The position numbers and the translations under genes are program-made. Of a DNA stretch of 64,000 nucleotides, positions 24,208 to 32,091 are shown one piece after another. Position 1 is the first letter of the stretch, and every line of letters begins with the position of its first letter. The notes under the pieces are model-generated. The model worked only from the letters and a program-made list of their open reading frames with translations, did not search any database and was not told the origin of the DNA. Source of the stretch: an uncultured Clostridia bacterium (GTDB lineage Bacteria; Bacillota; Clostridia; Oscillospirales; Oscillospiraceae); NCBI GenBank assembly GCA_947365965.1, contig CANAZG010000001.1:101689-165688 (forward strand). Reading direction: 5' to 3'.

Positions 24208-25074
24208 TCAGACCTTTGGCCGGTACCGCATGCTGGAGACCGTATATACGGTGATAAAGGCGTCCGGGTCCAGCTGATTGATGAACTGCATCAGCTTCTG
24301 ATACTCGTTTTTGTCCACAATAGCGATAATCTCCCGCTGGGGCTTCAAGGTGTAGGCTCCCAAGGCCTCGTAGACCGTGGCGCCGCTGTGGAGCTCCCGG
24401 AGGATGAACTCCCGCAGCTTCTCCTCCTCCCTCGTGATGATGCACACACGGCGCTTGACGCTCTGTCCGAAGATGAAGTAATCCAGAACAATGCCGTTGA
24501 AGTAGGTACCCAGAATACTGAGCACCACGGTCTTGGAGTCGTAGACCAGCGCCGAGGACAGGGCGATAATCATCCCGGACACGGACATGGCCTTCCCCAG
24601 GTCGATGTGCAGGTACTTGTTGAGCATCTTTGCCACGATGTCCAGACCGCCGGAGGAGGCGTTGCGGTTAAAGAGGATGCTCAGGCCCACGCTGACCACC
24701 AGTATGTAGCAGATCACATCCAGCTCCGGGCTGTCCGTCAGGGACTGGTAGTTCGGGAACACCCGCTCCAGAATGCCCAGAAATACGGGCAGCAGTATGC
24801 TCGTATACACGGTCTTGACGCCGAACGCGTTGCCGCAGGTGGCAAAGCCCGCCAGCAGCAGCGCCACATTCAGGATCATGGTGATGGAGGATATGGGCAG
24901 GGGGATGAAGTTGGCCAGAACGATGGCTGCGCCGGAGATGCTGCTGACCGCAGCGTGGCTGGGTACGAGAAAGAAAAATACCGCCGCCGATATGATGGCA
25001 ATGGCGGCCGTCAGAATGGCCGCTTCCCGGGCCAGCTCACGCCAGGACGGGCAGGCCGTTTTGATCTTTTCCAT
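24208..25074 (-). CDS. YitT family membrane protein (DUF161/DUF2179)
   Basis: A 288-residue protein with five or six membrane helices in the first 190 residues (for example AAILTAAIAIISAAVFFFLV and ITMILNVALLLAGF) and conserved loops GGLDIVAKMLNKYLHIDLG and SSALVYDSK. The C-terminal 85 residues form the cytosolic DUF2179 domain (CIITREEEKLREFIL; REIIAIVDKNEYQKL), which resembles small ligand-binding domains. Transport or efflux is assumed for the family but not proven. It is monocistronic by position, with an AT-rich upstream interval of 266 bp. Confidence 0.88.
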   Translation of the reverse strand: MEKIKTACPSWRELAREAAILTAAIAIISAAVFFFLVPSHAAVSSISGAAIVLANFIPLPISSITMILNVALLLAGFATCGNAFGVKTVYTSILLPVFLGILERVFPNYQSLTDSPELDVICYILVVSVGLSILFNRNASSGGLDIVAKMLNKYLHIDLGKAMSVSGMIIALSSALVYDSKTVVLSILGTYFNGIVLDYFIFGQSVKRRVCIITREEEKLREFILRELHSGATVYEALGAYTLKPQREIIAIVDKNEYQKLMQFINQLDPDAFITVYTVSSMRYRPKV

Positions 25075-25340
25075 AGTAGTATACCTCGTGTTGTCTTCAC
25101 AGCGTATTCTCTCCAGTCCCCCGAAAGGGCCCGGACCAACGTGCCAGCGAATCGCCCCGGTTCCAAGGCCTGCGCGCCATTCTCGCGCCTGCCTTTTTCT
25201 ATATTAATACATTTATTATGAAGTTGCAAGAGCCTGTCCTGTACGCTCAGGGAAATCAATTTTGAAGAATAGTACAAATATCCGAGGGATTCAGGAAACA
25301 GTTAAACATAATTTGCGAAAGAGGACGTTTAGAATTTGAA

Positions 25341-25796
25341 TCAGCCTTCCCCGTCATAGGGCTGCGCGTCCTCTCCGTATTCCAGGCGGTAGCTGTCAAT
25401 CAGGCCGTTTACATTGTAGGTAACAAAGATCCGGATCTGGCCGTCTTCCGTCCAGAAGTCAAGGCCGCAAGAATCGCTGTGAATGATCGCCGCGCACGCC
25501 GCCTGTTTCGGCATTTCCTTCGTGTTGACTTCCTCATAGGGGGAGATCCCGAAATAGCCGCCGTTCTTCGTGTAGAGATCCGCGCTGCTGTCTTCGTCAC
25601 AAACAAGCTGCTGCGTTTTGTCGATGCGGTCACGGGAAACAGGGTTCTTGTAGCCGTCCGCCGCGCTGTACCATTTCACCGTGCCCCAGCCGGGCTTCAC
25701 GGCCTGGCGGTACGCTTCAGTCTTTCTTGCCAGCCGGAAAACCGGAATACTGACTACATCGGTCACGATATAGCGAACTTCGTTTTGCTTTTTCAT
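25341..25796 (-). CDS. Hypothetical protein, lower GC than its neighbours
   Basis: A 151-residue protein I do not recognise. It has no signal peptide or membrane helix, is rich in charged and aromatic residues, and includes KPGWGTVKWYSAADGYKNP and GGYFGISPYEEVN. The codon use is less GC-rich than the flanking housekeeping genes and it stands alone, which suggests acquisition by transfer. A ribosome site (GGGGGA-type) lies before the ATG. Upstream is a hairpin plus T-run on the same strand that could attenuate its expression. Confidence 0.55.
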   Translation of the reverse strand: MKKQNEVRYIVTDVVSIPVFRLARKTEAYRQAVKPGWGTVKWYSAADGYKNPVSRDRIDKTQQLVCDEDSSADLYTKNGGYFGISPYEEVNTKEMPKQAACAAIIHSDSCGLDFWTEDGQIRIFVTYNVNGLIDSYRLEYGEDAQPYDGEG

Positions 25797-25818
25797 GGTG
25801 AATCCCCCTTTTAGGTAT

Positions 25819-25848
25819 AAAAAAATTAGCTTGCTGGTAGCAAGCTAA
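25819..25848 (-). terminator. Hairpin and T-run in the leader of the 25.3-25.8 kb gene
   Basis: A 9-bp stem (TTAGCTTGC, loop of 5, GCAAGCTAA) is followed on the minus strand by seven T residues, about 25 bp before the start of the downstream gene. It may block read-through from the right or act as a leader attenuator. Confidence 0.6.
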
Positions 25849-25913
25849 CTGGTGCTTGTTCCCTGCAAACTAATAGTAATGGCTGCCCCGTCCCTCCTCC
25901 CCCAAAATTATAG

Positions 25914-25942
25914 TTGTATTTCCTGCAAATCAGTGGTACAAT
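25914..25942 (+). promoter_or_regulatory. Sigma-A promoter of the asp23-nusB-xse-isp operon
   Basis: TTGTAT at 25914-25919 and TACAAT at 25937-25942 with a 17-bp spacer, about 48 bp before the Asp23-family gene. Confidence 0.7.
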
Positions 25943-25989
25943 AAAAAAGATAATCCGCGAACCACGTATCAAAGGAGTGTATACGAACT

Positions 25990-26328
25990 ATGGGCGAGAA
26001 CAAAGAGTACATGACCCACCCCGACGAGCTGGGGTGCATCCATATTTCCGAGGACGTGCTGGCCTCCATCGCTGCCGGCGCTGTGGCCGAGGTGGAGGGC
26101 ATCAGCGGCCTGATGAACGTGGCCGCCAAGTCCGGCGTCAAGGGCGTCCGTCTGGCCGTGGACGAGGACGGGGCGGTTGTGGATCTGTATGTCATGATCC
26201 GCTACGGCTACGCCATCCCCGAGGTGGCGGACAAGCTCCAGAGCGCCGTCTCCGGTGCCGTCGAGTCCATGACCGGCTTTGAGGTCAAGGCTGTGAACGT
26301 CCACGTGGGCGGCGTCTGCTTCCAGTAA
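25990..26328 (+). CDS. Asp23/Gls24 family envelope-stress protein
   Basis: A 112-residue protein of the Asp23 (YqhY/YloU) family. It has the typical GCIHISEDVLASIAAGAVAEVEGI opening (shown here only as a description of the HISEDVLASI motif), a glycine-rich middle and a C-terminal FEVKAVNVHVGGV strand. Asp23 proteins associate with membrane anchors and affect envelope homeostasis or acetyl-CoA carboxylase phenotypes in Bacillus YqhY. Its place directly before nusB matches yqhY-nusB in Bacillus. AAAGGAG lies 12 bp upstream of the ATG, slightly far. Confidence 0.9.
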   Translation: MGENKEYMTHPDELGCIHISEDVLASIAAGAVAEVEGISGLMNVAAKSGVKGVRLAVDEDGAVVDLYVMIRYGYAIPEVADKLQSAVSGAVESMTGFEVKAVNVHVGGVCFQ

Positions 26329-26367
26329 CGGCCTGACCTGTGTGTTTGAGAGAGAAAAGGATCATCC

Positions 26368-26865
26368 ATGATTAGAAACGTCGCCAGAGAGATTGCCATG
26401 CACCTCTCCTATGAATTGAGCTTTACTGATCTGAGTGCCGGGGAGCTGCTGGACCAGCGCTTAAGCAGCTCTCACTTCGGCGCACTCGCGCCGGAGTACG
26501 AGGTCTACGGCGAGGTGCCCGGTCCCAGCCAGCGGGACTACATCCGCAAGCTGGTAAACGGCATTGCCGTCCACGGCTACGAGCTGGACCAGTACATTGA
26601 GAAGTACGCCAAGGGCTGGCGGTTCGAGCGCATCCCCCTGGTGGCGGGGGCCATCATGCGTCTGGCTATGTACGAGATCCTCTACATGCCGGAGATCCCC
26701 AACGGCGCGGCCATCAACGAGGCGGTGGAGATTGCCAAGAAGTACGAGAGCACGGAGGTAGTCCGCTTTATCAACGGCATTCTGGGCTCCTTTGTCCGGA
26801 GCGAGGCGGCGGACGCCGCCGGCTCCGCAGGCAGCCCGCCTCCGGCAGCGGCGGACGGGGAATAG
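26368..26865 (+). CDS. nusB: Transcription antitermination factor NusB
   Basis: A 165-residue all-helical NusB protein, which with NusE (S10) binds boxA RNA in rRNA antitermination. The characteristic middle segment is present: WRFERIPLVAGAIMRLAMYEI, with NGAAINEAVEIAKKY and FINGILGSF following. The last 25 residues are an Ala/Pro-rich tail that is not part of the fold. It sits in the conserved asp23-nusB-xseA order; the stop is followed by a short GC hairpin and then xseA. Confidence 0.95.
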   Translation: MIRNVAREIAMHLSYELSFTDLSAGELLDQRLSSSHFGALAPEYEVYGEVPGPSQRDYIRKLVNGIAVHGYELDQYIEKYAKGWRFERIPLVAGAIMRLAMYEILYMPEIPNGAAINEAVEIAKKYESTEVVRFINGILGSFVRSEAADAAGSAGSPPPAAADGE

Positions 26866-26873
26866 ACGAGCCA

Positions 26874-26899
26874 AAAGGGCGCACTGCTGTGCGCCCTTT
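26874..26899 (+). terminator. Weak terminator or attenuator between nusB and xseA
   Basis: An 11-bp perfect stem (AAAGGGCGCAC, loop TGCT, GTGCGCCCTTT). The T-run is only the three bases of the stem, so read-through into xseA is likely. Confidence 0.5.
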
Positions 26900-26937
26900 A
26901 GCCTGTTAAGAACACGGAAGAAAGAGGAGGCGAGGCT

Positions 26938-28149
26938 GTGGAGCGGCATGTGTACGGCGTAGGCGAGCTCAACGGACTGATTAAAACGGTGCTGGACAGC
27001 ATCCCCCAGCTGGGGAATGTGTGCGTCCGTGGGGAGATCTCCAATTACAAATACTACCCCTCCTCCGGTCACCACTACTTCAGCCTGAAGGACAACGAGG
27101 GGGCCATCCGGTGCGTCATGTTCAGGGGTCAGGCCAGGTATCTCCGGTTCCGTCCGGAGAACGGGATGCAGGTGCTGGCTGTGGGCCGGGTGAGCGTATT
27201 CCCCCGGGACGGGGCCTATCAGCTCTACTGCGACGCCCTCAGTCCTGAGGGCGTGGGAGATCTCCACGTGGCCTTTGAGCAGCTCAAGGAGAAGCTCTGG
27301 AAGGAGGGGCTCTTCGACGAGAGGCACAAGAAGCCTCTGCCCCCCTATCCCCGGACCATCGCCCTGGTCACCTCCGGCGTGGGGGCGGCGGTGCGGGACA
27401 TGATCCGCATTCTGGGCCGCCGCTATCCCCTGGCCAAGGTGAAGGTGCTGCCCATCCGGGTCCAGGGACAGGAGGCTCCGGCGGAGATCGTGGGGGCCCT
27501 GCGCTACGCCAACAAGTACCGTGTGGCGGACCTTATCATCACAGGCCGGGGCGGCGGGTCCATTGAGGACCTGTGGGCCTTTAACGACGAGTGGGTGGCC
27601 CGAGCCATCTTCGCCTCGGAGATCCCGGTCATCTCCGCCGTGGGCCACGAGCCGGACGTGACCATTGCGGACTTTGTGGCGGACCGCCGGGCGGCCACCC
27701 CCTCCCACGCCGCCGAACTGGCGGTGCCGGACCAGACGGAGCTGCGGGAGCGGCTCCAGAGCCTGTCCCTGCACATGAACAGAAGCCAGGGCCAACGGCT
27801 GGAGCAGCTGCGCCAGCGGCTGAAGGCCCTGGCGGACAAGCGGGTGATGACCGACCCAACGGCCCCGGTGCAGGACAAGCGGATGCTCCTGGAGCACCTG
27901 CGGAAGGAGCTCTCCCACAGCGCCATGAACCGTCTGGCGGGCCCCCGGCGGCGCACCGCCGAGCTGGCCGCGTCCTTGGACGCGCTGAGCCCCCTGAAGG
28001 TTCTGGGCCGGGGCTTCGCCCTGGTCACCAGTCCGGACGGCGGCATTTTACGCCGGGCCCAGGACGTGCCGGTGGGGAGCGAGATCACGGCAAGGCTGCG
28101 GGAGGGCGCGCTGCGCTGCCGGGTTGAGGAAGCAATGAAGGAGGAATGA
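26938..28149 (+). CDS. xseA: Exodeoxyribonuclease VII large subunit
   Basis: A 403-residue protein with the N-terminal OB fold (GVGELNGLIKTVLDS; VRGEISNYKYYPSSGHHYFSLKD) and the catalytic core (IALVTSGVGAAVRDM; ITGRGGGSIEDLWAFNDE; ISAVGHEPDVTIADFVAD), followed by the long coiled coil that binds XseB subunits. It degrades single-stranded DNA with the small subunit. The start is GTG 26938 with AGGAGG seven bases upstream. Its stop overlaps the region of the next start, consistent with coupled expression. Confidence 0.96.
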   Translation: MERHVYGVGELNGLIKTVLDSIPQLGNVCVRGEISNYKYYPSSGHHYFSLKDNEGAIRCVMFRGQARYLRFRPENGMQVLAVGRVSVFPRDGAYQLYCDALSPEGVGDLHVAFEQLKEKLWKEGLFDERHKKPLPPYPRTIALVTSGVGAAVRDMIRILGRRYPLAKVKVLPIRVQGQEAPAEIVGALRYANKYRVADLIITGRGGGSIEDLWAFNDEWVARAIFASEIPVISAVGHEPDVTIADFVADRRAATPSHAAELAVPDQTELRERLQSLSLHMNRSQGQRLEQLRQRLKALADKRVMTDPTAPVQDKRMLLEHLRKELSHSAMNRLAGPRRRTAELAASLDALSPLKVLGRGFALVTSPDGGILRRAQDVPVGSEITARLREGALRCRVEEAMKEE

Positions 28150-28151
28150 CC

Positions 28152-28397
28152 ATGCGTGAGAACGGAAAGGAAAACAGGAGCTTTGAGGAGCAAATCGCCC
28201 GTCTGGAGCAGATCGTCAGCCAGCTGGAGCGGGGGGACGTGAAGCTGGCCGACTCCCTGGCCCTCTTCGAGGAGGGGACCAAGCTGGCGGCCTCCTGCAA
28301 TACCATGCTGGATCAGGCGGAGCAGATGGTGGTCAAGCTGCGCAAGGGCCCCGACGGTGAACCGGAGGAGCTGCCCTTTGAGGGGGAGCTCCTATGA
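28152..28397 (+). CDS. xseB: Exodeoxyribonuclease VII small subunit
   Basis: An 81-residue helical-hairpin protein with the family signature SFEEQIARLEQIVSQLERGD and LADSLALFEEGTKL. Several copies bind each XseA. I chose ATG 28152 because AAGGAGG at 28138-28144 is seven bases away; the alternative ATG 28146 would be only one base from the site. The stop overlaps the ispA start as ATGA. Confidence 0.94.
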   Translation: MRENGKENRSFEEQIARLEQIVSQLERGDVKLADSLALFEEGTKLAASCNTMLDQAEQMVVKLRKGPDGEPEELPFEGELL

Positions 28398-29266
28398 TAA
28401 ATTTTCAGGAGCGGTACGATCTTCTCCGCAGGGAGGCGGAGGAGTTTCTGGGGGGCCTGTTCTCCACCGGCGCACCCTATGGCCGTCTCCAGGAGGCCAT
28501 GAACTACAGCCTTTTAGCCGGGGGCAAGCGGGTGCGCCCGGTGCTGACCATGGCCGTGTGCGAGGCCCTGGGCGGGGACCGGCGTCTGGCCCTGCCCCTG
28601 GGCTGCGCCCTGGAGCTGGTCCACACCTACTCCCTGATCCACGATGATCTGCCCTGCATGGACGACGACGATCTTCGCCGGGGCCGTCCCACCTGCCACA
28701 AGGTCTACGGCGAGACCATGGCCGTGCTGGCGGGGGACGCCCTCCAGGGGGAGGCCTTCCGGGTGATCGCCTCCGCCGGCGGCCTGACCGGGGAGCAGCG
28801 GTCCGATGCGGTTCTGGCCCTGGCCCGGGCCTGCGGCGCTGACGGCATGGTGGCCGGTCAGGTGCTGGACATGGACAAGCTGGCCGGAGACGAGGCGTCG
28901 GCCCGGCAGCTGTGCGGGCTGAAGACCGGGGCGCTGCTGCGGGCGGCGGCGGCCCTGGGGGCCATTGCCGCAGGCGCCTCCGCCAGGGAGCGGGAGCAGG
29001 CGGAGGCCTTCGCGTCCCACGTGGGGCTGGCCTTCCAGGTCCGGGACGATATGCTGGACGTGACCGCCGACCAGACGGAGCTGGGCAAGCCGGTGGGCTC
29101 GGACCGGGCGGAGGGCAAGCGGACCTTCGTGGACCTGCTGGGCCTGGGCGGGTGCGGCGCACTGGTGGCGGAGGAGACCCGGCTGGCCAAGGAGGCGGTG
29201 TCCGCCTTCCGGCACAGCGGGTTTCTGCTGGCTCTGGCGGACAGTCTGGCGGACAGGAGGAAGTGA
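28394..29266 (+). CDS. ispA: Polyprenyl (farnesyl/geranyl) diphosphate synthase
   Basis: A 290-residue trans-prenyltransferase. The first Asp-rich motif is DDLPCMDDDDLRRGR and the second is RDDMLDVTAD; GGKRVRP near residue 42 binds isopentenyl diphosphate. It condenses IPP with allylic diphosphates to C10-C15 (or longer) products for cell-wall lipid carrier synthesis. It follows xseAB as in many Firmicutes (xseA-xseB-ispA). The residues just before the first motif determine chain length, but I cannot settle C15 versus C20. Confidence 0.94.
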   Translation: MINFQERYDLLRREAEEFLGGLFSTGAPYGRLQEAMNYSLLAGGKRVRPVLTMAVCEALGGDRRLALPLGCALELVHTYSLIHDDLPCMDDDDLRRGRPTCHKVYGETMAVLAGDALQGEAFRVIASAGGLTGEQRSDAVLALARACGADGMVAGQVLDMDKLAGDEASARQLCGLKTGALLRAAAALGAIAAGASAREREQAEAFASHVGLAFQVRDDMLDVTADQTELGKPVGSDRAEGKRTFVDLLGLGGCGALVAEETRLAKEAVSAFRHSGFLLALADSLADRRK

Positions 29267-29268
29267 CC

Positions 29269-29709
29269 GTGCGCCTGGGAATGCTCACCAACAACCCGGT
29301 CATCGACTGCGGCCTGCTGGCTTGGTTTCTGGCCCAGCTCATCAAGGTGCTTCTGGACGCGGTGCTGCTGCGGCGGCTGGAGCTGGGCCGCTTTGTCTCC
29401 AGCGGCGGAATGCCCAGCAGCCACTCCGCCCTGGTGGTGGCCTGCACCGCCGCCATCGGAAAGCTGTACGGGATCCAGGGCCCGGTGTTCGCTCTGTCGG
29501 TGATTATGTCGTCAGTGGTGATGTACGACGCGTGCAACGTCCGCCGCAGCGCCGGGGACACGGCCCGGCTGGTCAACCAACTGCTGGAGCATGTGGAGCG
29601 GCTGACGGCAGAGGACTTCGCGGACAGCCTCCGGGAGGTCATGGGCCACACGCCCCTGCAGGTGCTCATGGGGGCGCTGCTGGGCCTGGCCGTGGGCCTG
29701 CTGGCGTAG
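29269..29709 (+). CDS. Divergent PAP2 family membrane protein (DUF212)
   Basis: A 146-residue membrane protein with three or four helices. The SGGMPSSHSALVVA motif is the phosphate-binding signature shared with PAP2 phosphatases and haloperoxidases, and VMYDACNVRRSAGDTARLVNQL is characteristic of the DUF212 family. Catalytic activity on a prenyl or lipid phosphate is plausible given ispA upstream. I chose GTG 29269, with AGGAGG eight bases before it; ATG 29281 is an alternative. It is the final gene of the operon. Confidence 0.88.
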   Translation: MRLGMLTNNPVIDCGLLAWFLAQLIKVLLDAVLLRRLELGRFVSSGGMPSSHSALVVACTAAIGKLYGIQGPVFALSVIMSSVVMYDACNVRRSAGDTARLVNQLLEHVERLTAEDFADSLREVMGHTPLQVLMGALLGLAVGLLA

Positions 29710-29716
29710 AGCCGCG

Positions 29717-29757
29717 TACAAAGAGAGCGTCCCGGGGGCCGGGGCGCTCTCTTTGTA
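29717..29757 (+). terminator. Terminator of the asp23-PAP2 operon
   Basis: A 13-bp perfect stem (TACAAAGAGAGCG and its complement) encloses a GC-rich loop 8 bp after the last stop. Confidence 0.7.
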
Positions 29758-30109
29758 TGCCCGGTATACTGCGCTGTTCCAGACAGTTCTGCCAAGACGG
29801 TTGTACATTGGGCAATGGCCGGCTGCAATCACCGCCATCAAATAGGGATTGAATATCGTCCGCATTGGTGATATACTTCAAAGCAAAGCGAAAAATGCGG
29901 ATTCAGCGAGGTAACGAGGCCTATTGGCATATGCTGAAAAAATACAACTGCCCTGCGATCTTTATCCATGAGCCCTCCATAACATAAGTCACAGAAGATT
30001 TTATCGAAAAATTGGGAGCCGCACTATAGCTCCGGAGGATCGGAAAGCTCCTCTTAGCGCAGAACAAATCTCTTCTGACAGCTGCCGCATCAAACAGGAG
30101 GTTTTTCCT
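29758..30109. other. Intergenic stretch without a recognisable gene
   Basis: About 350 bp of lower-GC sequence between the operon terminator and the DUF4177 gene. Short open frames on both strands have no family motif or ribosome site. I see no riboswitch or repeat here. Confidence 0.6.
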
Positions 30110-30292
30110 ATGAAACAGTACGAGTATAAGGTTATTACTATTGCAGCAGCCATTCCCGTCACTACGAAAGGATACGAAAAGCTCGCACAGGAATTTGAGA
30201 CGCAGCTCAATGAGCTGGGGAGGGCGGGCTGGGAGCTTGTGCAGCGCACAGACGGCCTCTTTTTCTTCAAGCGGGAAATAGCGCCGCAGTAA
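30110..30292 (+). CDS. DUF4177 domain small protein
   Basis: A 60-residue protein (starts MKQYEYKVITI, ends WELVQRTDGLFFFKRE). The pattern YEYKVI ... LNELGRAGWELV ... FKR is the DUF4177 signature, a small alpha/beta fold of unknown function. An AGGAGG site lies 9 bp before the ATG. It has a lower GC content than the following radical SAM gene. Confidence 0.8.
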   Translation: MKQYEYKVITIAAAIPVTTKGYEKLAQEFETQLNELGRAGWELVQRTDGLFFFKREIAPQ

Positions 30293-30335
30293 CGTCTCAG
30301 CGGCAAAACGGCAGCGACAGCAGCGGAGGAAAGCC

Positions 30336-31178
30336 ATGCTCAAACGGGCCTATGTGGAGATCACCAATATCTGCAACCTCCGGTGCGCCTTCTGCCCGGG
30401 CACAAAGCGGCCGGGGCGGTTCATGCCGCCGGAGGAGTTTCGTCTTCTGGCCCGCCGCCTGCGCCCCCATACGGGCTTTCTCTACCTCCACGTGATGGGG
30501 GAGCCCCTGCTCCACCCCCAGCTGGGGGAGCTGCTGGAGATCGGGGATGGGGAGGGATTCCGGATCTGCCTGACCACCAACGGGGTCCTTCTGGAGCAAA
30601 GACATGAGCTCCTGCTGTCCGCCCCGGCGCTCCATAAGCTCAGCGTCTCTCTCCACAGTATGGAGGGCAACAACGCGGGAGCCCTGGACGGCTATCTCAC
30701 CGGCGTGTGGGAGAGCGTTCAAACCCTCTCACGGGCCGGGACCATCTGCGTCCTTCGGCTGTGGAACATCGGAGGGCAGGAGTCCCGCAACGGCGAGATT
30801 CTGGCATTTCTCGGGGACAGGCTGGGGACGCATCCCCTGGACCTGCCCCAACCCCGCCCCGGCAGCTGGCAGCTGGGGCCGGGGCTGTACCTGGAGCGGG
30901 CGGAGAAATTCGACTGGCCGGAGCTGGAGGGCCCGGAGCGGGCGGCAAGATTCTGCCGTGGACTGCGGGATCAGGTGGCGGTGCTGGTGGACGGCACGGT
31001 GACGCCCTGCTGCCTGGACCACGAGGGGGACATTCCCCTGGGAAACCTGCTGGCGGAGGAGCTGGACGGCATTCTCTCCAGCCCCCGGGCCCGCGCAATC
31101 TGCGACGGATTCTCCCAGGGGCGGCCCAGCGAGGAGCTGTGCCGCCGGTGCGGATTCGCGGAGCGGTTTACCCGATGA
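30336..31178 (+). CDS. Radical SAM / SPASM domain protein
   Basis: A 280-residue radical SAM enzyme. The N-terminal 4Fe-4S motif is CNLRCAFC (CxxxCxxC) in EITNICNLRCAFCPGTKR, followed by the glycine-rich MGEPLLHP and the CLTTNGVLL strand. The C-terminal SPASM-like region has TPCCLDHEGDIPLGN and a final CRRCGFAERF cluster for an auxiliary cluster. The sequence is close to the MoaA/SPASM proteins that act on peptides, but no precursor peptide gene is visible beside it. Substrate unknown. Confidence 0.88.
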   Translation: MLKRAYVEITNICNLRCAFCPGTKRPGRFMPPEEFRLLARRLRPHTGFLYLHVMGEPLLHPQLGELLEIGDGEGFRICLTTNGVLLEQRHELLLSAPALHKLSVSLHSMEGNNAGALDGYLTGVWESVQTLSRAGTICVLRLWNIGGQESRNGEILAFLGDRLGTHPLDLPQPRPGSWQLGPGLYLERAEKFDWPELEGPERAARFCRGLRDQVAVLVDGTVTPCCLDHEGDIPLGNLLAEELDGILSSPRARAICDGFSQGRPSEELCRRCGFAERFTR

Positions 31179-31230
31179 ATCGCCTGATGGCATCAAATCT
31201 GTAAATTTCATTTGGTGAGGAAAAGAAACA

Positions 31231-32022
31231 ATGGGAAGCAGAATGAAAATAATCAATTCGTTTTACGACAAAGGTTGTGAGAACGACCGGCTGCTGCGCA
31301 GCAGGCATGGACAACTTGAGTATCTGACAACCATGCACTATATTCACAAGCTTGTTCCGGATATGTCCAGAATTTTGGAGGTTGGCGCGGGAACAGGGAG
31401 ATACGCGGTAACGCTTGCAAAGGAAGGGCATACGGTGACTGCGGTGGAACTTGCCTCAAAGAACTTTGCAATGCTCCAGGAGAACAGCAAAGGGATAGAG
31501 ACGATTTCCGCCGTACAGGGTGATGCGCTTGATTTGGGTGATTTGAAGGATAATACCTTCGACTGTACACTGGTATTCGGACCCTTATATCATCTATATG
31601 ATAGAAAAGACCAATTGAAAGCATTGAGTGAAGCCGTTAGAGTTACAAAGGAGAACGGTCTTGTCATGGTTGCTTTTTTGTCGGTCCATGCGATCATGTT
31701 TGACAATTATCTTCAAGGGAATTGGAAAATCGGAGAAAAAGAAAACTTCTCTAAAGATTACCAGGTGAGGCATTTTGAAAATCAGATTTTTACAGGGTTT
31801 AACATTGATGAATTTGAAGCCCTGTTTGATACGTTCGCTGTAGAGAAAATCGCAACAGTGGCTGCGGACGGCATTATGCAGCTTGCAGAGGGCAGAAGTG
31901 ACTTTGCCATGTCGGATGAAGAATTTCAGGACTATACAAGGTACCATCTGCATCATTGCGAACGGCGCGAATTATTGGGCTGTTCCAGCCATCTGCTCTA
32001 TATCTGCAAAAAAAGAGCTTAA
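31231..32022 (+). CDS. Class I SAM-dependent methyltransferase, low-GC
   Basis: A 263-residue methyltransferase. Motif I ILEVGAGTGRYAVTLA binds SAM; VTAVELASKN (motif II), GDALDLGDL and TLVFGPLYHLYDRKDQL follow. The gene uses AT-rich codons and is clearly lower in GC than mutY and the radical SAM gene on either side, which suggests recent transfer from a lower-GC Firmicute. GGTGAGG precedes the ATG. Substrate is unknown; the MGPLYHLY-type loop is common in small-molecule or antibiotic-target methylases. Confidence 0.85.
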   Translation: MGSRMKIINSFYDKGCENDRLLRSRHGQLEYLTTMHYIHKLVPDMSRILEVGAGTGRYAVTLAKEGHTVTAVELASKNFAMLQENSKGIETISAVQGDALDLGDLKDNTFDCTLVFGPLYHLYDRKDQLKALSEAVRVTKENGLVMVAFLSVHAIMFDNYLQGNWKIGEKENFSKDYQVRHFENQIFTGFNIDEFEALFDTFAVEKIATVAADGIMQLAEGRSDFAMSDEEFQDYTRYHLHHCERRELLGCSSHLLYICKKRA

Positions 32023-32091
32023 AACATAAGTTACAGTGTATCGGGTGGTTATGGGGAAAGGAAAAAGAGATAAGGAACACGAGGACAAACC

